A DNA stretch of 64,000 bases from Desulfitibacter sp. BRH_c19 (GCA_001515945.1 LOER01000047.1:50479-114478), one strand, 5' to 3'; positions 1-9,318 are shown, counted from the stretch's first letter. The notes: generated from the letters alone by a model not told the origin. Numbers and translations: made by a program.

Positions 1-475
1 TCATTTTTGTTTCTTGATCTGTAACTGTTAGAACGGAATATGGTGTAACTTCGCTTCCTGTACCAGCAGTTGTAGGAATAGCAATTATTGGAAGGGGCTT
101 TTTGGTGTAAGTTTTAGGGTCATAAAGCTCTTTTGGAGTAATCCTATTCACACCTAAAACTGCAACTGCTTTTGCAGCGTCTAAAGGTGATCCACCACCT
201 ATTGCAATTACATAATCCACGTTGCCGTCCCTAGCCATCTTTCCACCCTGTTCAACATTTTTAAGGGTGGGATTCTCTTCAACCTCATCCCAAATTATTG
301 GGTTTTTATTTTGTAAGGCGCTTATAACATCCCTTTGTGAACCATTAGCTTTAGCTGAATTGTTCCCAGTAACCAAAATTGGATTTGAACCAAATTCTTT
401 AAATAAATCCTTATTATTACTAACAACATCCTTGCCAAATATTATTTTGGTTGGCATTCTATACTCAAAGTTCAT
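1..475 (-). CDS. Iron-containing alcohol dehydrogenase, N-terminal part
   Basis: NAD(P)-dependent group III alcohol dehydrogenase, cut by the left edge, so about the first 158 residues are present. The translation opens MNFEYRMPTKIIFGKDVV and contains the dinucleotide-binding segment GGGSPLDAAKAVAVL and the conserved TTAGTGSEVT stretch of the family. The metal-binding histidines lie beyond the window. The start is ATG at 475 with a good AGGGAGG ribosome site just upstream. It reads the same way as the exporter gene at 656-1972, but a terminator hairpin separates them, so it is probably its own unit. The substrate (butanol, ethanol or 1,3-propanediol type) cannot be told from this half. Confidence 0.9.
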   Translation of the reverse strand, partial: MNFEYRMPTKIIFGKDVVSNNKDLFKEFGSNPILVTGNNSAKANGSQRDVISALQNKNPIIWDEVEENPTLKNVEQGGKMARDGNVDYVIAIGGGSPLDAAKAVAVLGVNRITPKELYDPKTYTKKPLPIIAIPTTAGTGSEVTPYSVLTVTDQETKM

Positions 476-597
476 AGTGAGACCTCCCTGTTTTAGAATT
501 CAAACTACACTCTCTTCCTTTCAGATTATCAAATATTGGCCACGATAAAAATTATACTGTAACTAGCAGGAGGTTGCAACTTGGGAGGACCCAACAT

Positions 598-628
598 TAA
601 AAGCCCTCCTACAACCGAAGGGCTTTTA
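598..628 (-). terminator. Rho-independent terminator after yeiH-like gene
   Basis: A perfect AAAAGCCCT / AGGGCTTTT stem with an 11-base loop lies 28 bases past the stop of the exporter gene. On the minus strand it runs into TTTTAATG. It separates that gene from the alcohol dehydrogenase. Confidence 0.8.
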
Positions 629-655
629 GATAGAACCATTAATTATATTTTAACC

Positions 656-1972
656 TTAGAATGGTAGTGCAAAGAAGTTGCCACTAAAGAAGACATAAGC
701 TGCAATCAATGTTAGAACAAGGTTAAATGTTTGACCAACAATGTATAGGTTTAATGGCTTACCACCCTTAACAAGCTTAGCCATATCACCAAAGTTAGAT
801 TCAAGTCCAATACTCACAAAGGCTAATGTAAAGAAAAACTTTCTATATCCATTAACCACACCTAGAGTATCCTTTACAAGTGCGTCTGGTAAGAAGAAGG
901 AGAAAATTATTGAAGCACCAATGAAACCAAGTATGAACTTAGGCATACGGAACCAGATTTCAGATGCCCCAACATTAGCTTCAGATACCGATTTTCCTTC
1001 ATATCTAACTACCCAGAATACTGCTATAACGAAAGCAGAAAGTCCAATCATTATGTTCTGAATCATTTTAATAACAGAGGCAATTTCCATTGCTTCTTCA
1101 CCTAGCATAGTTCCAGCTGCAACAACCGCACCAGTTGCGTCAATTGTACCACCCATCCAAGCTGCTCCTACATATGGATCCATACCAATTGCCACTACTA
1201 AAGCAGGCATAGCAACCATCATAATAACTGTGAATATCAAGGAAATACCAATTGCTAATGATATTTCTTCTTTTTTAGCTTTTGCTGCAGTACCAGCAGC
1301 AATTGCCGCGGATACACCACAGACGGAAGTTGCGGCTGCAATAGTAATCGCTAAACCTCTATTCTCCTGCATTTTAAGATAGCTTTGAGAATACCAATAC
1401 ATGAAAATAATTACAACAGGAGTTACCAGCCAAGCAACACCTAAACCGAGAACACCTAATGTCAACATACGATCAAACAGAATAGAAGCTCCTAATAAAA
1501 CTAAACCAGTTTTAATATACAATTCTGTTTTAACCCCAGGCTTCAATAGATCGGGGGTTTTAATGGTATTACTAATTAATAAACCTAAAACTAATGCCCA
1601 AACAACACTATTCAATCCATAATGGCTCAATGGTGCAAATTTTCCCATGATTTCTGCAAGAATCGCAATTATAAAAATTATAGGAAATGCTACTGCAAAT
1701 TTTCCAACCATTGCTTTGTTAGTAAAGAACATAGAAAATGCAAAAAGTATTAAACATAATATGCCAGTTACAATAATTCCTGTCAGAGAAGCGCCTGGAA
1801 TAGAAGCAAAAAATCCAAGTCCATCTACTCCCCATTTTGCTGGCATGACAACTTTTGGCCATGCACCTGCAGCTGCTAAAACTATAACAATAACGCCTAA
1901 CCAAACCGTAAACCAATCTTCTTTAGAAAATATTCCCTCAAAAATTGGCTTCTTTTGAGTGTTCTGACTCAT
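656..1972 (-). CDS. YeiH/UPF0324 family membrane protein (putative sulfate exporter)
   Basis: A polytopic inner-membrane protein of about 438 residues with ten or more hydrophobic segments. It carries the family's Gly/Ala-rich AAATSVCGVSAAIAA stretch near the middle and AWMGGTIDATGAVVAAG further on, both typical of YeiH/PSE proteins. The family is annotated as putative sulfate exporter, but the transported substrate is poorly established. I chose ATG at 1972 because AGGAGG sits nine bases upstream; an in-frame TTG at 1981 overlaps that ribosome site. It is monocistronic, diverges from the molybdenum hydroxylase gene and ends in a strong terminator. Confidence 0.85.
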   Translation of the reverse strand: MSQNTQKKPIFEGIFSKEDWFTVWLGVIVIVLAAAGAWPKVVMPAKWGVDGLGFFASIPGASLTGIIVTGILCLILFAFSMFFTNKAMVGKFAVAFPIIFIIAILAEIMGKFAPLSHYGLNSVVWALVLGLLISNTIKTPDLLKPGVKTELYIKTGLVLLGASILFDRMLTLGVLGLGVAWLVTPVVIIFMYWYSQSYLKMQENRGLAITIAAATSVCGVSAAIAAGTAAKAKKEEISLAIGISLIFTVIMMVAMPALVVAIGMDPYVGAAWMGGTIDATGAVVAAGTMLGEEAMEIASVIKMIQNIMIGLSAFVIAVFWVVRYEGKSVSEANVGASEIWFRMPKFILGFIGASIIFSFFLPDALVKDTLGVVNGYRKFFFTLAFVSIGLESNFGDMAKLVKGGKPLNLYIVGQTFNLVLTLIAAYVFFSGNFFALPF

Positions 1973-2357
1973 AGGTCTCAACCTCCTAAATTAATTTATT
2001 TCTCTCTAAGTCCACCTTTATAAATCTAAATCTTTTCGAAAACTTTCACAAACTCAGATATTCGCCTCCTTTCAATCCTTTTTCGCTATAAATGCTAGGA
2101 ATCCGGCGTCAAAGCATGCTACGATTTTGCACGTATGAAGTGCTTCATAAAAAAATATTATAGCTATATTAAATATCGTTATTAACTTCTACTTAGTTAT
2201 CTAAAGTCCTCCTTGTTTTTTTATATTTTTTTGACTTTTTTTAAAAATTAATCGAATTAAATCGAAACGCTATTCAAACTATACAGCAGTAATATTAAAG
2301 AATATATTGAAGGATACCTATCAAATAAGTTAATATAAGAACAGGAGGCGAAATAAT
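1973..2357. promoter_or_regulatory. Divergent intergenic region with a 7-2-7 inverted repeat
   Basis: This 385-base non-coding stretch separates the exporter (minus) from the molybdenum hydroxylase gene (plus), so it must carry both promoters. A perfect inverted repeat, TATGAAG-TG-CTTCATA, sits at 2134-2149 and could be an operator. The DNA around 2210-2290 is very AT-rich, including a TTGACT element near 2231. No riboswitch or coding remnant was recognised. The operator reading is inference. Confidence 0.4.
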
Positions 2358-4613
2358 ATGGCAAAAGACTTGAAATATGTAGGCAAGCCCTTTCCATTAA
2401 AGGAAGCATCTCAAAAAGTTACAGGTCAGCTTCTATATAATAGTGATAAAAAAGCATACAACCTTTTACACGCAAAGATGCTACTCAGTCCTATACCTCA
2501 CGGTATTATTAAGAAAATTAATACAGCTCAAGCAGAAAAACTTCCTGGAGTAAAAGGTATTTTTAGTTATTTAAACAGTCCCAAAACTTTGTACAATAGC
2601 TCCGTTATCGAGTATGATGATGACTATTCACCTAAAAATGAGCTCATTTTTTCAAAGATTGTCAGACATGTGGGAGATCGAGTTGCAGTTGTTGTTGCAA
2701 TGGACTTAGAAACAGCTCAAGCAGCAGTAGATTTGATAGAAGTAGAATATGAGGAACTACCAGTTATACTCGATTTAGAAGATGCGTTGCATAATACGAA
2801 CGTCCAAATTCAGCCTCCTATTCCTGAATACAATTATGTTATAGGCAACCCTGCAAGTGGCTTTGAAGATGCAGATTATATTTTTTCACATGCCTTTGCT
2901 TCTCCTAAAGGACACCACTGCACTATGGAAACAAGCTGTGTAATTGCAAGTTGCGACTCCTTAGGCAAAGTCACAATCCAAACAAATACACAAAACTGCT
3001 GGATGGTTCGTTATACTGTAGCTAGTGCACTAGACATTCCACTTAATGATATAAGAGTCATAAAGGTAGACGGAGGAGGCTCCTTTGGACTTCATTTAGA
3101 AGCCACTCTTGAGCCTTTAGTAGCCTTTCTCGCAAAACAGACTAAGGGTACTGTTAAACTTCACTTAAATAGAAATGAAACCATGTTAAGTACTAGATGT
3201 AGAACAAGTGTAAAAACCAAAATAAAGACTGGAGTAAAAAAGGATGGTACCATTACTGCTATGGATATTCAGGTAATAGCTGATGCAGGTGCTTATACAA
3301 GCATTTCTGCCTGGATGCCCAAGTCAATAGGAAATAAAGTTAAGAGGCTTTATAAAATACCAAATCTTAGCTATAAAGGCAACCTGGTTCATACTAATAC
3401 TGCAGTTTCTGGAAGTTTCAGAGGTTTTGGAACTGCAGAAATATTTGCAGCATTAGATACCCATATGGGGAATCTTGCAAGAGAGTTAAATCTTGATCAG
3501 GTTGAATTTAGGCTTAAGCATGTAATGAATCCTTATGACAATGACCCCCTTACAGGCCATACATTTGGCAATAGCGGGATTAAAGAATGTTTAACTGAAG
3601 GTGCGAAGGCCTTTGGTTGGGATGGAAAGAAGAATATCACAAGCAAAAATAACTCACGTTATAAATATGGCATTGGAGTTGGCTGTTGTGCTCATACAAA
3701 TGGATGTTTTGGATATCATCAGGATTTTGCAGCAATGACTTTACGCATTAATGAAGAAGGAGCAGCCCTTTTAAATACAGGACTACATGACCTTGGCGGC
3801 GTAGGAACCAAGACTATGCTTGCTCAAATAGTATCGGAAGTGTTAGATATTGAAATGTCCAAGGTTACACCTTTAGAATGCGATACTGAAAGAAGTTCTT
3901 ATGATGTAGGGACACAAGCAACTCGTACCGCTTATGTTGGTGGGAATGCTGCCAAAGCTGTATCAGAAAAAGTAATGCTGATGCTCTTAGAAGAGGCCGC
4001 TAAGATGTTGTCTGTACCAAGAACTGAATTAATAGTAGAAAAAGGTCATATAAAAGCTATTAACAATCCAGAAAAAGCAGCCAGCTATGGTGAAATAGTA
4101 ATGTATTCGCTTAAAAACAATAAAGAGATTTTCGCATACGATAGCTACGCAGCACAGGCAAACCCAACCTCTTATGCTGTCAACTTTGCAGAAGTTAGGG
4201 TAGATACGAAAACCGGCCATGTGGACGTACTAAAAATAGTCTCAGCTCATGACATAGGCAAGGCTATAAATCCTATGTTGGTAGAAGGGCAGATCCAAGG
4301 AGGAATTGCTATGGGACTAGGTTTTGCTCTAAGTGAGGAGTTAGAGTATACTCCCGAAGGCAAATGTAAGAACCCTAATTTCAGCAACTATTTTCCATTT
4401 AGAGCCTCCGAAATGCCGGAAATAACAAAAGTATTAATTGAAAAGGGCGAAGTTCACGGGCCCTGGGGAGCTAAGGGGATAGCAGAAATTACTGCTGGAG
4501 CAGTAGCTCCAGCTATTGTAAATGCCGTTAATAACGCACTAAATACAAATATGACCATTCTTCCATTAAATACTGAAAGGTTACTGAAAGAAATATCCAC
4601 TAAGGTTAACTAA
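2358..4613 (+). CDS. Molybdenum hydroxylase large subunit (xanthine dehydrogenase / aldehyde oxidase family)
   Basis: The 751-residue molybdopterin-binding subunit of the XDH family. The N-terminal a/b-hammerhead domain covers about residues 15-130. The cofactor domain has GGGSFG at 239-244, SFRGFG at 353-358, and near the C terminus GAKGIAE, whose Glu710 is at the position of the family's catalytic base. Enzymes of this family hydroxylate purines, aldehydes or other N-heterocycles. ATG at 2358 has AGGAGGCG upstream. No FAD subunit, [2Fe-2S] subunit or cofactor-insertion gene lies beside it, which is unusual, so its electron-transfer partners must be elsewhere. The substrate is unknown. Confidence 0.88.
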   Translation: MAKDLKYVGKPFPLKEASQKVTGQLLYNSDKKAYNLLHAKMLLSPIPHGIIKKINTAQAEKLPGVKGIFSYLNSPKTLYNSSVIEYDDDYSPKNELIFSKIVRHVGDRVAVVVAMDLETAQAAVDLIEVEYEELPVILDLEDALHNTNVQIQPPIPEYNYVIGNPASGFEDADYIFSHAFASPKGHHCTMETSCVIASCDSLGKVTIQTNTQNCWMVRYTVASALDIPLNDIRVIKVDGGGSFGLHLEATLEPLVAFLAKQTKGTVKLHLNRNETMLSTRCRTSVKTKIKTGVKKDGTITAMDIQVIADAGAYTSISAWMPKSIGNKVKRLYKIPNLSYKGNLVHTNTAVSGSFRGFGTAEIFAALDTHMGNLARELNLDQVEFRLKHVMNPYDNDPLTGHTFGNSGIKECLTEGAKAFGWDGKKNITSKNNSRYKYGIGVGCCAHTNGCFGYHQDFAAMTLRINEEGAALLNTGLHDLGGVGTKTMLAQIVSEVLDIEMSKVTPLECDTERSSYDVGTQATRTAYVGGNAAKAVSEKVMLMLLEEAAKMLSVPRTELIVEKGHIKAINNPEKAASYGEIVMYSLKNNKEIFAYDSYAAQANPTSYAVNFAEVRVDTKTGHVDVLKIVSAHDIGKAINPMLVEGQIQGGIAMGLGFALSEELEYTPEGKCKNPNFSNYFPFRASEMPEITKVLIEKGEVHGPWGAKGIAEITAGAVAPAIVNAVNNALNTNMTILPLNTERLLKEISTKVN

Positions 4614-4642
4614 TTGCATTTAAAGAACTTACTATAGTATTG

Positions 4643-4689
4643 AAAAGGAGCCAACTCAGGGCAAACGCCCTTTAATTGGACTCCTTTTT
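4643..4689 (+). terminator. Rho-independent terminator
   Basis: An AAAAGGAGCCAA arm pairs with TTGGACTCCTTTT around an inner GGGC/GCCC hairpin, followed by a T run. It lies 30 bases after the molybdenum hydroxylase stop. Confidence 0.85.
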
Positions 4690-4749
4690 CTTATACTATC
4701 AAAAAGTATAAGTTCAAACAAGGTAGATAGTATTCACAAAGACTAAGGC

Positions 4750-4806
4750 TTCCGCCAGTAGTTCTAGCATTGCGTATTTTGCAATGCGTAGAAATACCAG
4801 TGCAAA
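4750..4806. repeat. Dispersed palindromic repeat, single copy
   Basis: This segment contains TTCTAGCATTG, a short T-rich loop and GCAATGCGTAGAA, forming a hairpin with a one-base bulge, followed by ATACCAGTGCA. The same unit occurs as a 56-bp tandem array at 63855-64000 and as a degenerate copy at 59045-59090. It lies between a plus-strand terminator and the 3' end of a minus-strand gene and has no coding potential. Confidence 0.7.
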
Positions 4807-4847
4807 GCCACCCGCGTCTAAGGACTTGGCGAAAGCCAAGTTTTGTT

Positions 4848-5231
4848 TTATATTGCAATATTCTTTCTATGATTAGTAAGCTTTTTTATTACCTCTAACA
4901 CTTCCAGTAGTTCAAAAGGTTTAGTAATATAGGCATTATATGCATCCTTTGGGGGGAAATCTTTTGAATTAGAAAATGAGCCTGAAATTATAACTATAGG
5001 AATTCTTTTCAATCTCTCATTTGCTTTAATAGTTTCTGCTACAACTCTGCCTTTCATTCCTGGCATTTTGAGATCTAGTAAAATAACATCTGGCAAAAGC
5101 TGAGTCTGCAAAAGACTTAGTCCTTTTGTGCCATTTTCTGCTACGACTACCTCATAGCCTTCCTCATTCAAGAAGGTTTTTAGAACAAAAGAAATATTAA
5201 TCTCATCTTCAATTACCAAGATCTTTGTCAC
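4848..5231 (-). CDS. Stand-alone response-regulator receiver protein
   Basis: A single CheY-like receiver domain of about 127 residues with no output domain. With the start used here the acidic pocket is Glu8-Asp9-Glu10, the phosphoacceptor is Asp53 (LLDLKMPG), the switch Ser is Ser83 (VIISGS) and the conserved Lys is Lys104 (ITKPFE). I prefer GTG at 5231 because AGGGGG is seven bases upstream; GTG at 5237 abuts that site. No histidine kinase is nearby, so its partner is unknown. It may signal by protein contact as CheY, Spo0F or DivK types do. Confidence 0.85.
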   Translation of the reverse strand: MTKILVIEDEINISFVLKTFLNEEGYEVVVAENGTKGLSLLQTQLLPDVILLDLKMPGMKGRVVAETIKANERLKRIPIVIISGSFSNSKDFPPKDAYNAYITKPFELLEVLEVIKKLTNHRKNIAI

Positions 5232-5388
5232 CTTCACACCCCCTTAGAAGTAACATGTTAGCTCCCAAATAGATTATAATATATTTGATTTAAAATAATT
5301 GTCGTTTTTAGTCAAAAGAACAACATTTTTTTCTTTTTATGATTCAACTGTGTGCAGATTAGGGAATGAGGTAGAAATAGCACTCCAC

Positions 5389-5408
5389 CTGAAGTCAAGA
5401 ATCCTGTT
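5389..5408 (-). repeat. 20-bp repeat, inverted copy of 59004-59023
   Basis: The minus-strand sequence AACAGGATTCTTGACTTCAG is identical to plus-strand 59004-59023, and similarity continues a few bases on one side. It lies just past the stop of korC. It may be part of a longer dispersed element related to the hairpin repeats. Confidence 0.6.
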
Positions 5409-5412
5409 TATA

Positions 5413-5949
5413 CTATTTTAGTTCAGAAGCTCCTAATTCTAAGGCTTGGCGGTTTAGTGGAATTAGATTATGACGTCTCTGAGGCAAAACTTTTTTTAAA
5501 GATTCAATTACAGAATCTACCGAAACAACATTAGTTGCCTTCAGATAGGCCCCAAGCATTACCATATTGGCTACTTTGGTGTTGCCTAGCCTATCTGCAA
5601 TTTCTACAGCTGGAATTTCATATCCACTTACATCTTTTCTTGTATATTTTTGACCTGCTACCAGCGTATTTAACAGCAACAACCCACCTGGCACAAGGGT
5701 AGGTTCAAATTTTATTAGTGAAGGTAGATTTAACACAATAACTGAGTTTGGTTCACTTACAATGGGAGAACCAATTTCCATATCTGAAATAGTAACAGCA
5801 CAGTTTGCTGTTCCGCCTCGCATTTCAGGACCATATGAAGGTATCCAGGATACATGCTTTCCCTCCAACATTCCTGCATAAGCAAGTAGCTGCCCCATGG
5901 ACATAACACCTTGACCGCCGAAACCGGCAATAATTATTTCCTGAAGCAT
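5413..5949 (-). CDS. korC: 2-oxoacid:ferredoxin oxidoreductase, gamma subunit
   Basis: A 178-residue gamma subunit of the 2-oxoacid:acceptor oxidoreductase complex, opening [20 protein letters not shown], the family's hallmark. [18 protein letters not shown] further on is also conserved. With the alpha, beta and delta subunits it carries out CoA- and thiamine-dependent oxidative decarboxylation of a 2-oxoacid, reducing ferredoxin. Its start directly follows the beta subunit stop, so translation is probably coupled. It is the last gene of the buk-korDABC operon. The name kor is used for the subunit type; pairing with butyrate kinase argues for a branched-chain (VOR-like) substrate. Confidence 0.9.
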   Translation of the reverse strand: MLQEIIIAGFGGQGVMSMGQLLAYAGMLEGKHVSWIPSYGPEMRGGTANCAVTISDMEIGSPIVSEPNSVIVLNLPSLIKFEPTLVPGGLLLLNTLVAGQKYTRKDVSGYEIPAVEIADRLGNTKVANMVMLGAYLKATNVVSVDSVIESLKKVLPQRRHNLIPLNRQALELGASELK

Positions 5950-6696
5950 TTAAATCACCTCCGCAGGGGTCTTAAACTCTCCCAATGGATAATAAGGAAT
6001 CATATTGTCATTTACCCATTTCAATGAATCTACAGGTGTCATTCCCCAATTAGTTGGACATGTTGAAAGTATTTCTACTAATGAAAAGCCTTCTCCTCGC
6101 ATTTGGGTTTCAAATGCTTTTTTTATGGCCTTCTTTGCTTTGTTTACATGAGCAGGAGTGTGGACAGATACTCTAGAAATATAAGCTGCACCTTCAATAG
6201 TGCTTAATAGTTCGGACATTTTTACTGGGTATCCGTAATCTTTGACTTCTCTGCCACTTGGAGCTGTAGTAGCCTTTTGACCGATTAATGTAGTAGGAGC
6301 CATTTGCCCACCTGTCATTCCATATGTGGTATTATTTACAAATATAGTAGTCAGTTTTTCACCCCTAATAGCTGCATGCACTATCTCTGACATACCAATT
6401 GCAGCCAAATCACCATCACCTTGGTAGGTAAATACCACATTATTTGGATGCACCCTTTTTACACCTGTTCCTACTGCTGGAGCCCTTCCGTGGGCAGCTT
6501 GAACCACATCAACATTAAAATAATCATAGGCTGTAACAGAGCATCCAACTGAAGCTATTCCTACAGTCCTATCTATAACATCTAGTTCCTCTATTACCTC
6601 AGCTACCAATCGATGGATAACTCCATGGCTGCACCCTGGACAATAATGAAACTTTTTATCAGTTAATGCTTTAGATTTTTTAAACTCATTAGCCAT
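5950..6696 (-). CDS. korB: 2-oxoacid:ferredoxin oxidoreductase, beta subunit (thiamine-diphosphate binding)
   Basis: The 248-residue catalytic beta subunit. FHYCPGCSHGVIHRL near residue 17 is the Cys-containing start of the fold. The thiamine-diphosphate/Mg motif appears as GDGDLAAIG followed by NNTTYGMTGGQMAPTT, as in KorB/VorB proteins. It overlaps the alpha subunit stop by 8 bases and abuts the gamma start, so it belongs to one transcript. The residues seen do not separate 2-oxoglutarate from branched-chain 2-oxoacids. Confidence 0.92.
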   Translation of the reverse strand: MANEFKKSKALTDKKFHYCPGCSHGVIHRLVAEVIEELDVIDRTVGIASVGCSVTAYDYFNVDVVQAAHGRAPAVGTGVKRVHPNNVVFTYQGDGDLAAIGMSEIVHAAIRGEKLTTIFVNNTTYGMTGGQMAPTTLIGQKATTAPSGREVKDYGYPVKMSELLSTIEGAAYISRVSVHTPAHVNKAKKAIKKAFETQMRGEGFSLVEILSTCPTNWGMTPVDSLKWVNDNMIPYYPLGEFKTPAEVI

Positions 6697-7819
6697 TTAT
6701 ACGAATGCCTCCTTCAAAAAAGTACCTTATTCCCTTTTCAATTTTATCCGGCACTTCACTTGACTGACCAGTAATACGACAGATTTCATGATAGACAGCT
6801 TTGACACTAGGAACAACACCGCCTACTCGCCCATAAAAATGAACTGGTACCTTTCCATCTACTGCTAATCGTACATCCTCTATCAATTGTCCCGTGCTCA
6901 TTTCAACTGTTAGTACAGCCTTTGTCCTTGTTGTAACAGCATCCCTCATATAGTTATCTGGAAAGGGCCATAATGTGACTGGTCTTACCATGCCAGCTTT
7001 TATGCCCTTTTCTCTAGCTAGATGAACTGCTGCTTTTACTATCCTAGCAGTAGTTCCATAAGCTACAAGAACTATCTCGGCATCTGAAGTCATATAGCTT
7101 TCTGCTGCTTTTTCACATTGGGAAATAGCCTCATATTTATCTAGAAGGTCAAAATTATGTTGCTCTAAAACTTCCGCATCTAAATAAAGTGAGTTTACAA
7201 TATTTTGGGGTCTATATTTTTTCCTTCCCGTACATGCCCATGGTTTTATAGGCAAATTCTTTAAAGCTGTTTCTTTAAACTCCACAGGCTCCATCATTTG
7301 ACCTAATACTCCATCACCTAATATCATTACAGGATTTCTGTATTTATCTGCAACATCAAAGGCATCCATAGTAATATCAACTAATTCTTGTATGGATGCA
7401 GGGGCATATACTATCAGTCTGTAGTCTCCATTACCTCCACCTTTTGTCGCTTGAAAGTAATCAGACTGTGCAGCTTGAATTCCCCCTAAACCAGGTCCTC
7501 CACGCATTATATTTACAATTACACAAGGTAATTCTGCTGCTGCAATATATGATATTCCTTCTTGCTTTAAACTAATGCCAGGACTAGAGGAGGAAGTCAT
7601 AACCCTAGCACCTGCAGCACTTGCTCCATAAACCATGTTTATAGCTGCAACTTCACTTTCTGCCTGAAGAAAAACTCCATCAACTTCAGGCATTCTCTTA
7701 GCTAGGTACTCTGGCACTTCATTTTGAGGAGTAATAGGGTACCCAAAGAAATAACGACATCCCGCTTTAATGGCTGCCTCACCTAGAGCTTCATTCCCTT
7801 TCATTAAAGCTTTATGCAT
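6689..7819 (-). CDS. korA: 2-oxoacid:ferredoxin oxidoreductase, alpha subunit
   Basis: The 376-residue alpha subunit, containing the pyrimidine-binding and transketolase C-like domains of the PFOR family. CRYFFGYPITPQNEVPEYL near residue 21, QAESEVAAINMVYGASAAG and TSSSSPGISLKQEG are typical. It forms the heterotetramer with beta, gamma and the ferredoxin-like delta subunit. It overlaps the delta gene by 8 bases and the beta gene by 8 bases, indicating tight translational coupling. Expression should follow the sigma-54 promoter upstream of buk. Confidence 0.92.
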   Translation of the reverse strand: MHKALMKGNEALGEAAIKAGCRYFFGYPITPQNEVPEYLAKRMPEVDGVFLQAESEVAAINMVYGASAAGARVMTSSSSPGISLKQEGISYIAAAELPCVIVNIMRGGPGLGGIQAAQSDYFQATKGGGNGDYRLIVYAPASIQELVDITMDAFDVADKYRNPVMILGDGVLGQMMEPVEFKETALKNLPIKPWACTGRKKYRPQNIVNSLYLDAEVLEQHNFDLLDKYEAISQCEKAAESYMTSDAEIVLVAYGTTARIVKAAVHLAREKGIKAGMVRPVTLWPFPDNYMRDAVTTRTKAVLTVEMSTGQLIEDVRLAVDGKVPVHFYGRVGGVVPSVKAVYHEICRITGQSSEVPDKIEKGIRYFFEGGIRING

Positions 7820-8048
7820 TTACTGCTGCTCCCCTTTCATATTCTATTTGCTCTATTGCAATTGCCACATCTGGACACATACGAGCACAAATAGCACAAC
7901 CGCTACATTTACTTGTGTTTTTAACAGTAGCTGGATGAAATCCTTTATCATTAAATCTATTTGATAAACTGATTAAGTTTTTAGGACAAAATTCAATGCA
8001 TAGTTCACAGCCCTTGCAGGTATCCTCTTCAAAAGTTATTTTCGTCAT
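7812..8048 (-). CDS. korD: 2-oxoacid:ferredoxin oxidoreductase, delta subunit (2[4Fe-4S] ferredoxin)
   Basis: A 78-residue ferredoxin-like subunit with two complete CxxCxxCxxxCP motifs, CKGCELCIEFCP and CSGCAICARMCP. These hold the two [4Fe-4S] clusters that pass electrons from the thiamine centre to soluble ferredoxin. It is the first of the four complex genes, about 125 bases after buk with no obvious terminator in the AT-rich gap, so cotranscription with buk is likely. Confidence 0.9.
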   Translation of the reverse strand: MTKITFEEDTCKGCELCIEFCPKNLISLSNRFNDKGFHPATVKNTSKCSGCAICARMCPDVAIAIEQIEYERGAAVNA

Positions 8049-8172
8049 TTTTTAACCATTCCTTTCCATTTTTTATTAGGCATTGCTGATTTATTGTTTA
8101 TTACTTATTTTTTAAATTTTTGACTTCTGATTTCTGAATTCTGTCTGCTGAGCCATATATTTATGGCTTTTC

Positions 8173-9243
8173 TCAATACACCAAATGTTTTTCCACCCCA
8201 TCAACAACTCTCAAAGCCCCTTCTGCTAGAGCTAACATTTCATCTTCTCCAGGATATATACTCACAGGTGCTAAGAATTCCACCCTTTCCTTTATCCAGG
8301 AGGTTAATCTTCTACTATGGGCTAAGCCTCCTGTAAGAATGATTGCATCAACATCACCTGATAAAACTGTAGCATATGCACCTATTTCTTTTGCTATTTG
8401 ATAGGCCATTGCTTCATAGACAAGTTTTGCCTTTTCGTTTTTCTTTTCTATCATGACTTCCACTTTTCGTGCATCATTTGTTTGCAAATAAGCAGCTAAG
8501 CCGCCCTGCCCTATTAGCCTTTTGCGCATGCTTTTAAAGTCACTACTTTCAGCTACAAGGTATTTTAGCAATTCTATTACTGGTACACCACCAACCCTTT
8601 CTGGTGAAAATGGACCTTCTCCATCTAATGCATTGGTCACATCAACCACTCGGCCTTTCTTGTGAGCGCCTACACTGATTCCGCCACCAAGGTGTACAAT
8701 CAGCAAATTAACACTTTCATAATTTGTATTAGTATCACTACAGTATCTTCTTGCCATAGCTTTTTGGTTTAAAGCATGAAAAATACTGCGCCTTGGAACT
8801 TCAGGTGTACCAGAGAGTCTAGCTAATGGTTCCAATTCATCAACTACAACGGGATCTACAATATATGCATTGATACCCAAAGGCTTTGCAATCTCATCTG
8901 CAATAAGGGCTCCAAGGTTGGATGCATGTTCTCCATAGGTGCACCCCTTTAAATCAAGAAGCATCTTCTCATTTACAAGATATGTTCCTCCAGAAATTGG
9001 CTTTAGCAAACCACCTCTGGCAACAATGGCTTTGAAATCTTCTAAGGCATACCCGTCGCTAATCACGGTACTTTCAATTGCCTTTTTTCGAAATCCAAAT
9101 TGATCTATAATTCTATGAAACTGCTTCAAATCTTTAGTTGAATGGTTAATAGTCTTCGTCCATAAACACAATGCTTCTCGATACAGTGCTATCTTTGTGG
9201 AAGTTGACCCTGGATTTATTACAAAAATTTTATCTATGCTCAA
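8173..9243 (-). CDS. buk: Butyrate kinase (or branched-chain fatty acid kinase)
   Basis: An ASKHA-fold acetokinase-family enzyme of about 356 residues converting butyryl- or isobutyryl-phosphate and ADP to the acid and ATP. The N terminus has VINPGSTSTKIALY and the middle has HLGGGISVGAHKKG and DVTNALDGEGPFSPER, all typical of Buk. TTG at 9243 fits the family's short N terminus and has GGAG eight bases upstream; TTG at 9261 is an alternative. No phosphotransbutyrylase gene is in view. The operon with korDABC and a sigma-54 activator resembles Bacillus bkd loci, suggesting catabolism of branched-chain 2-oxoacids to acids with ATP gain. Confidence 0.9.
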   Translation of the reverse strand: MSIDKIFVINPGSTSTKIALYREALCLWTKTINHSTKDLKQFHRIIDQFGFRKKAIESTVISDGYALEDFKAIVARGGLLKPISGGTYLVNEKMLLDLKGCTYGEHASNLGALIADEIAKPLGINAYIVDPVVVDELEPLARLSGTPEVPRRSIFHALNQKAMARRYCSDTNTNYESVNLLIVHLGGGISVGAHKKGRVVDVTNALDGEGPFSPERVGGVPVIELLKYLVAESSDFKSMRKRLIGQGGLAAYLQTNDARKVEVMIEKKNEKAKLVYEAMAYQIAKEIGAYATVLSGDVDAIILTGGLAHSRRLTSWIKERVEFLAPVSIYPGEDEMLALAEGALRVVDGVEKHLVY

Positions 9244-9293
9244 TATATCAACTCCAGTCAAAATCTGATATACTCCTGCTATGAAATTTATAT

Positions 9294-9309
9294 CGCAAGA
9301 AGTATGCCA
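9294..9309 (-). promoter_or_regulatory. Sigma-54 (-24/-12) promoter of buk-korDABC
   Basis: The minus strand reads TGGCATACTTCTTGCGA. GG and GC are separated by exactly ten bases, as sigma-54 promoters require, and both elements are close to the TGGCAC / TTGC consensus. Transcription would start near 9283, giving a leader of about 40 bases before the preferred buk start. The activator encoded just upstream carries the GAFTGA sigma-54 contact motif. Confidence 0.85.
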
Positions 9310-9318
9310 AAAAAATAA

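Noticed and set aside
5413..8048. Pyruvate:ferredoxin oxidoreductase
   Set aside because: The split subunit sizes and order (delta, alpha, beta, gamma) and the butyrate kinase neighbour fit KOR/VOR-type complexes better than the usual pyruvate enzyme.
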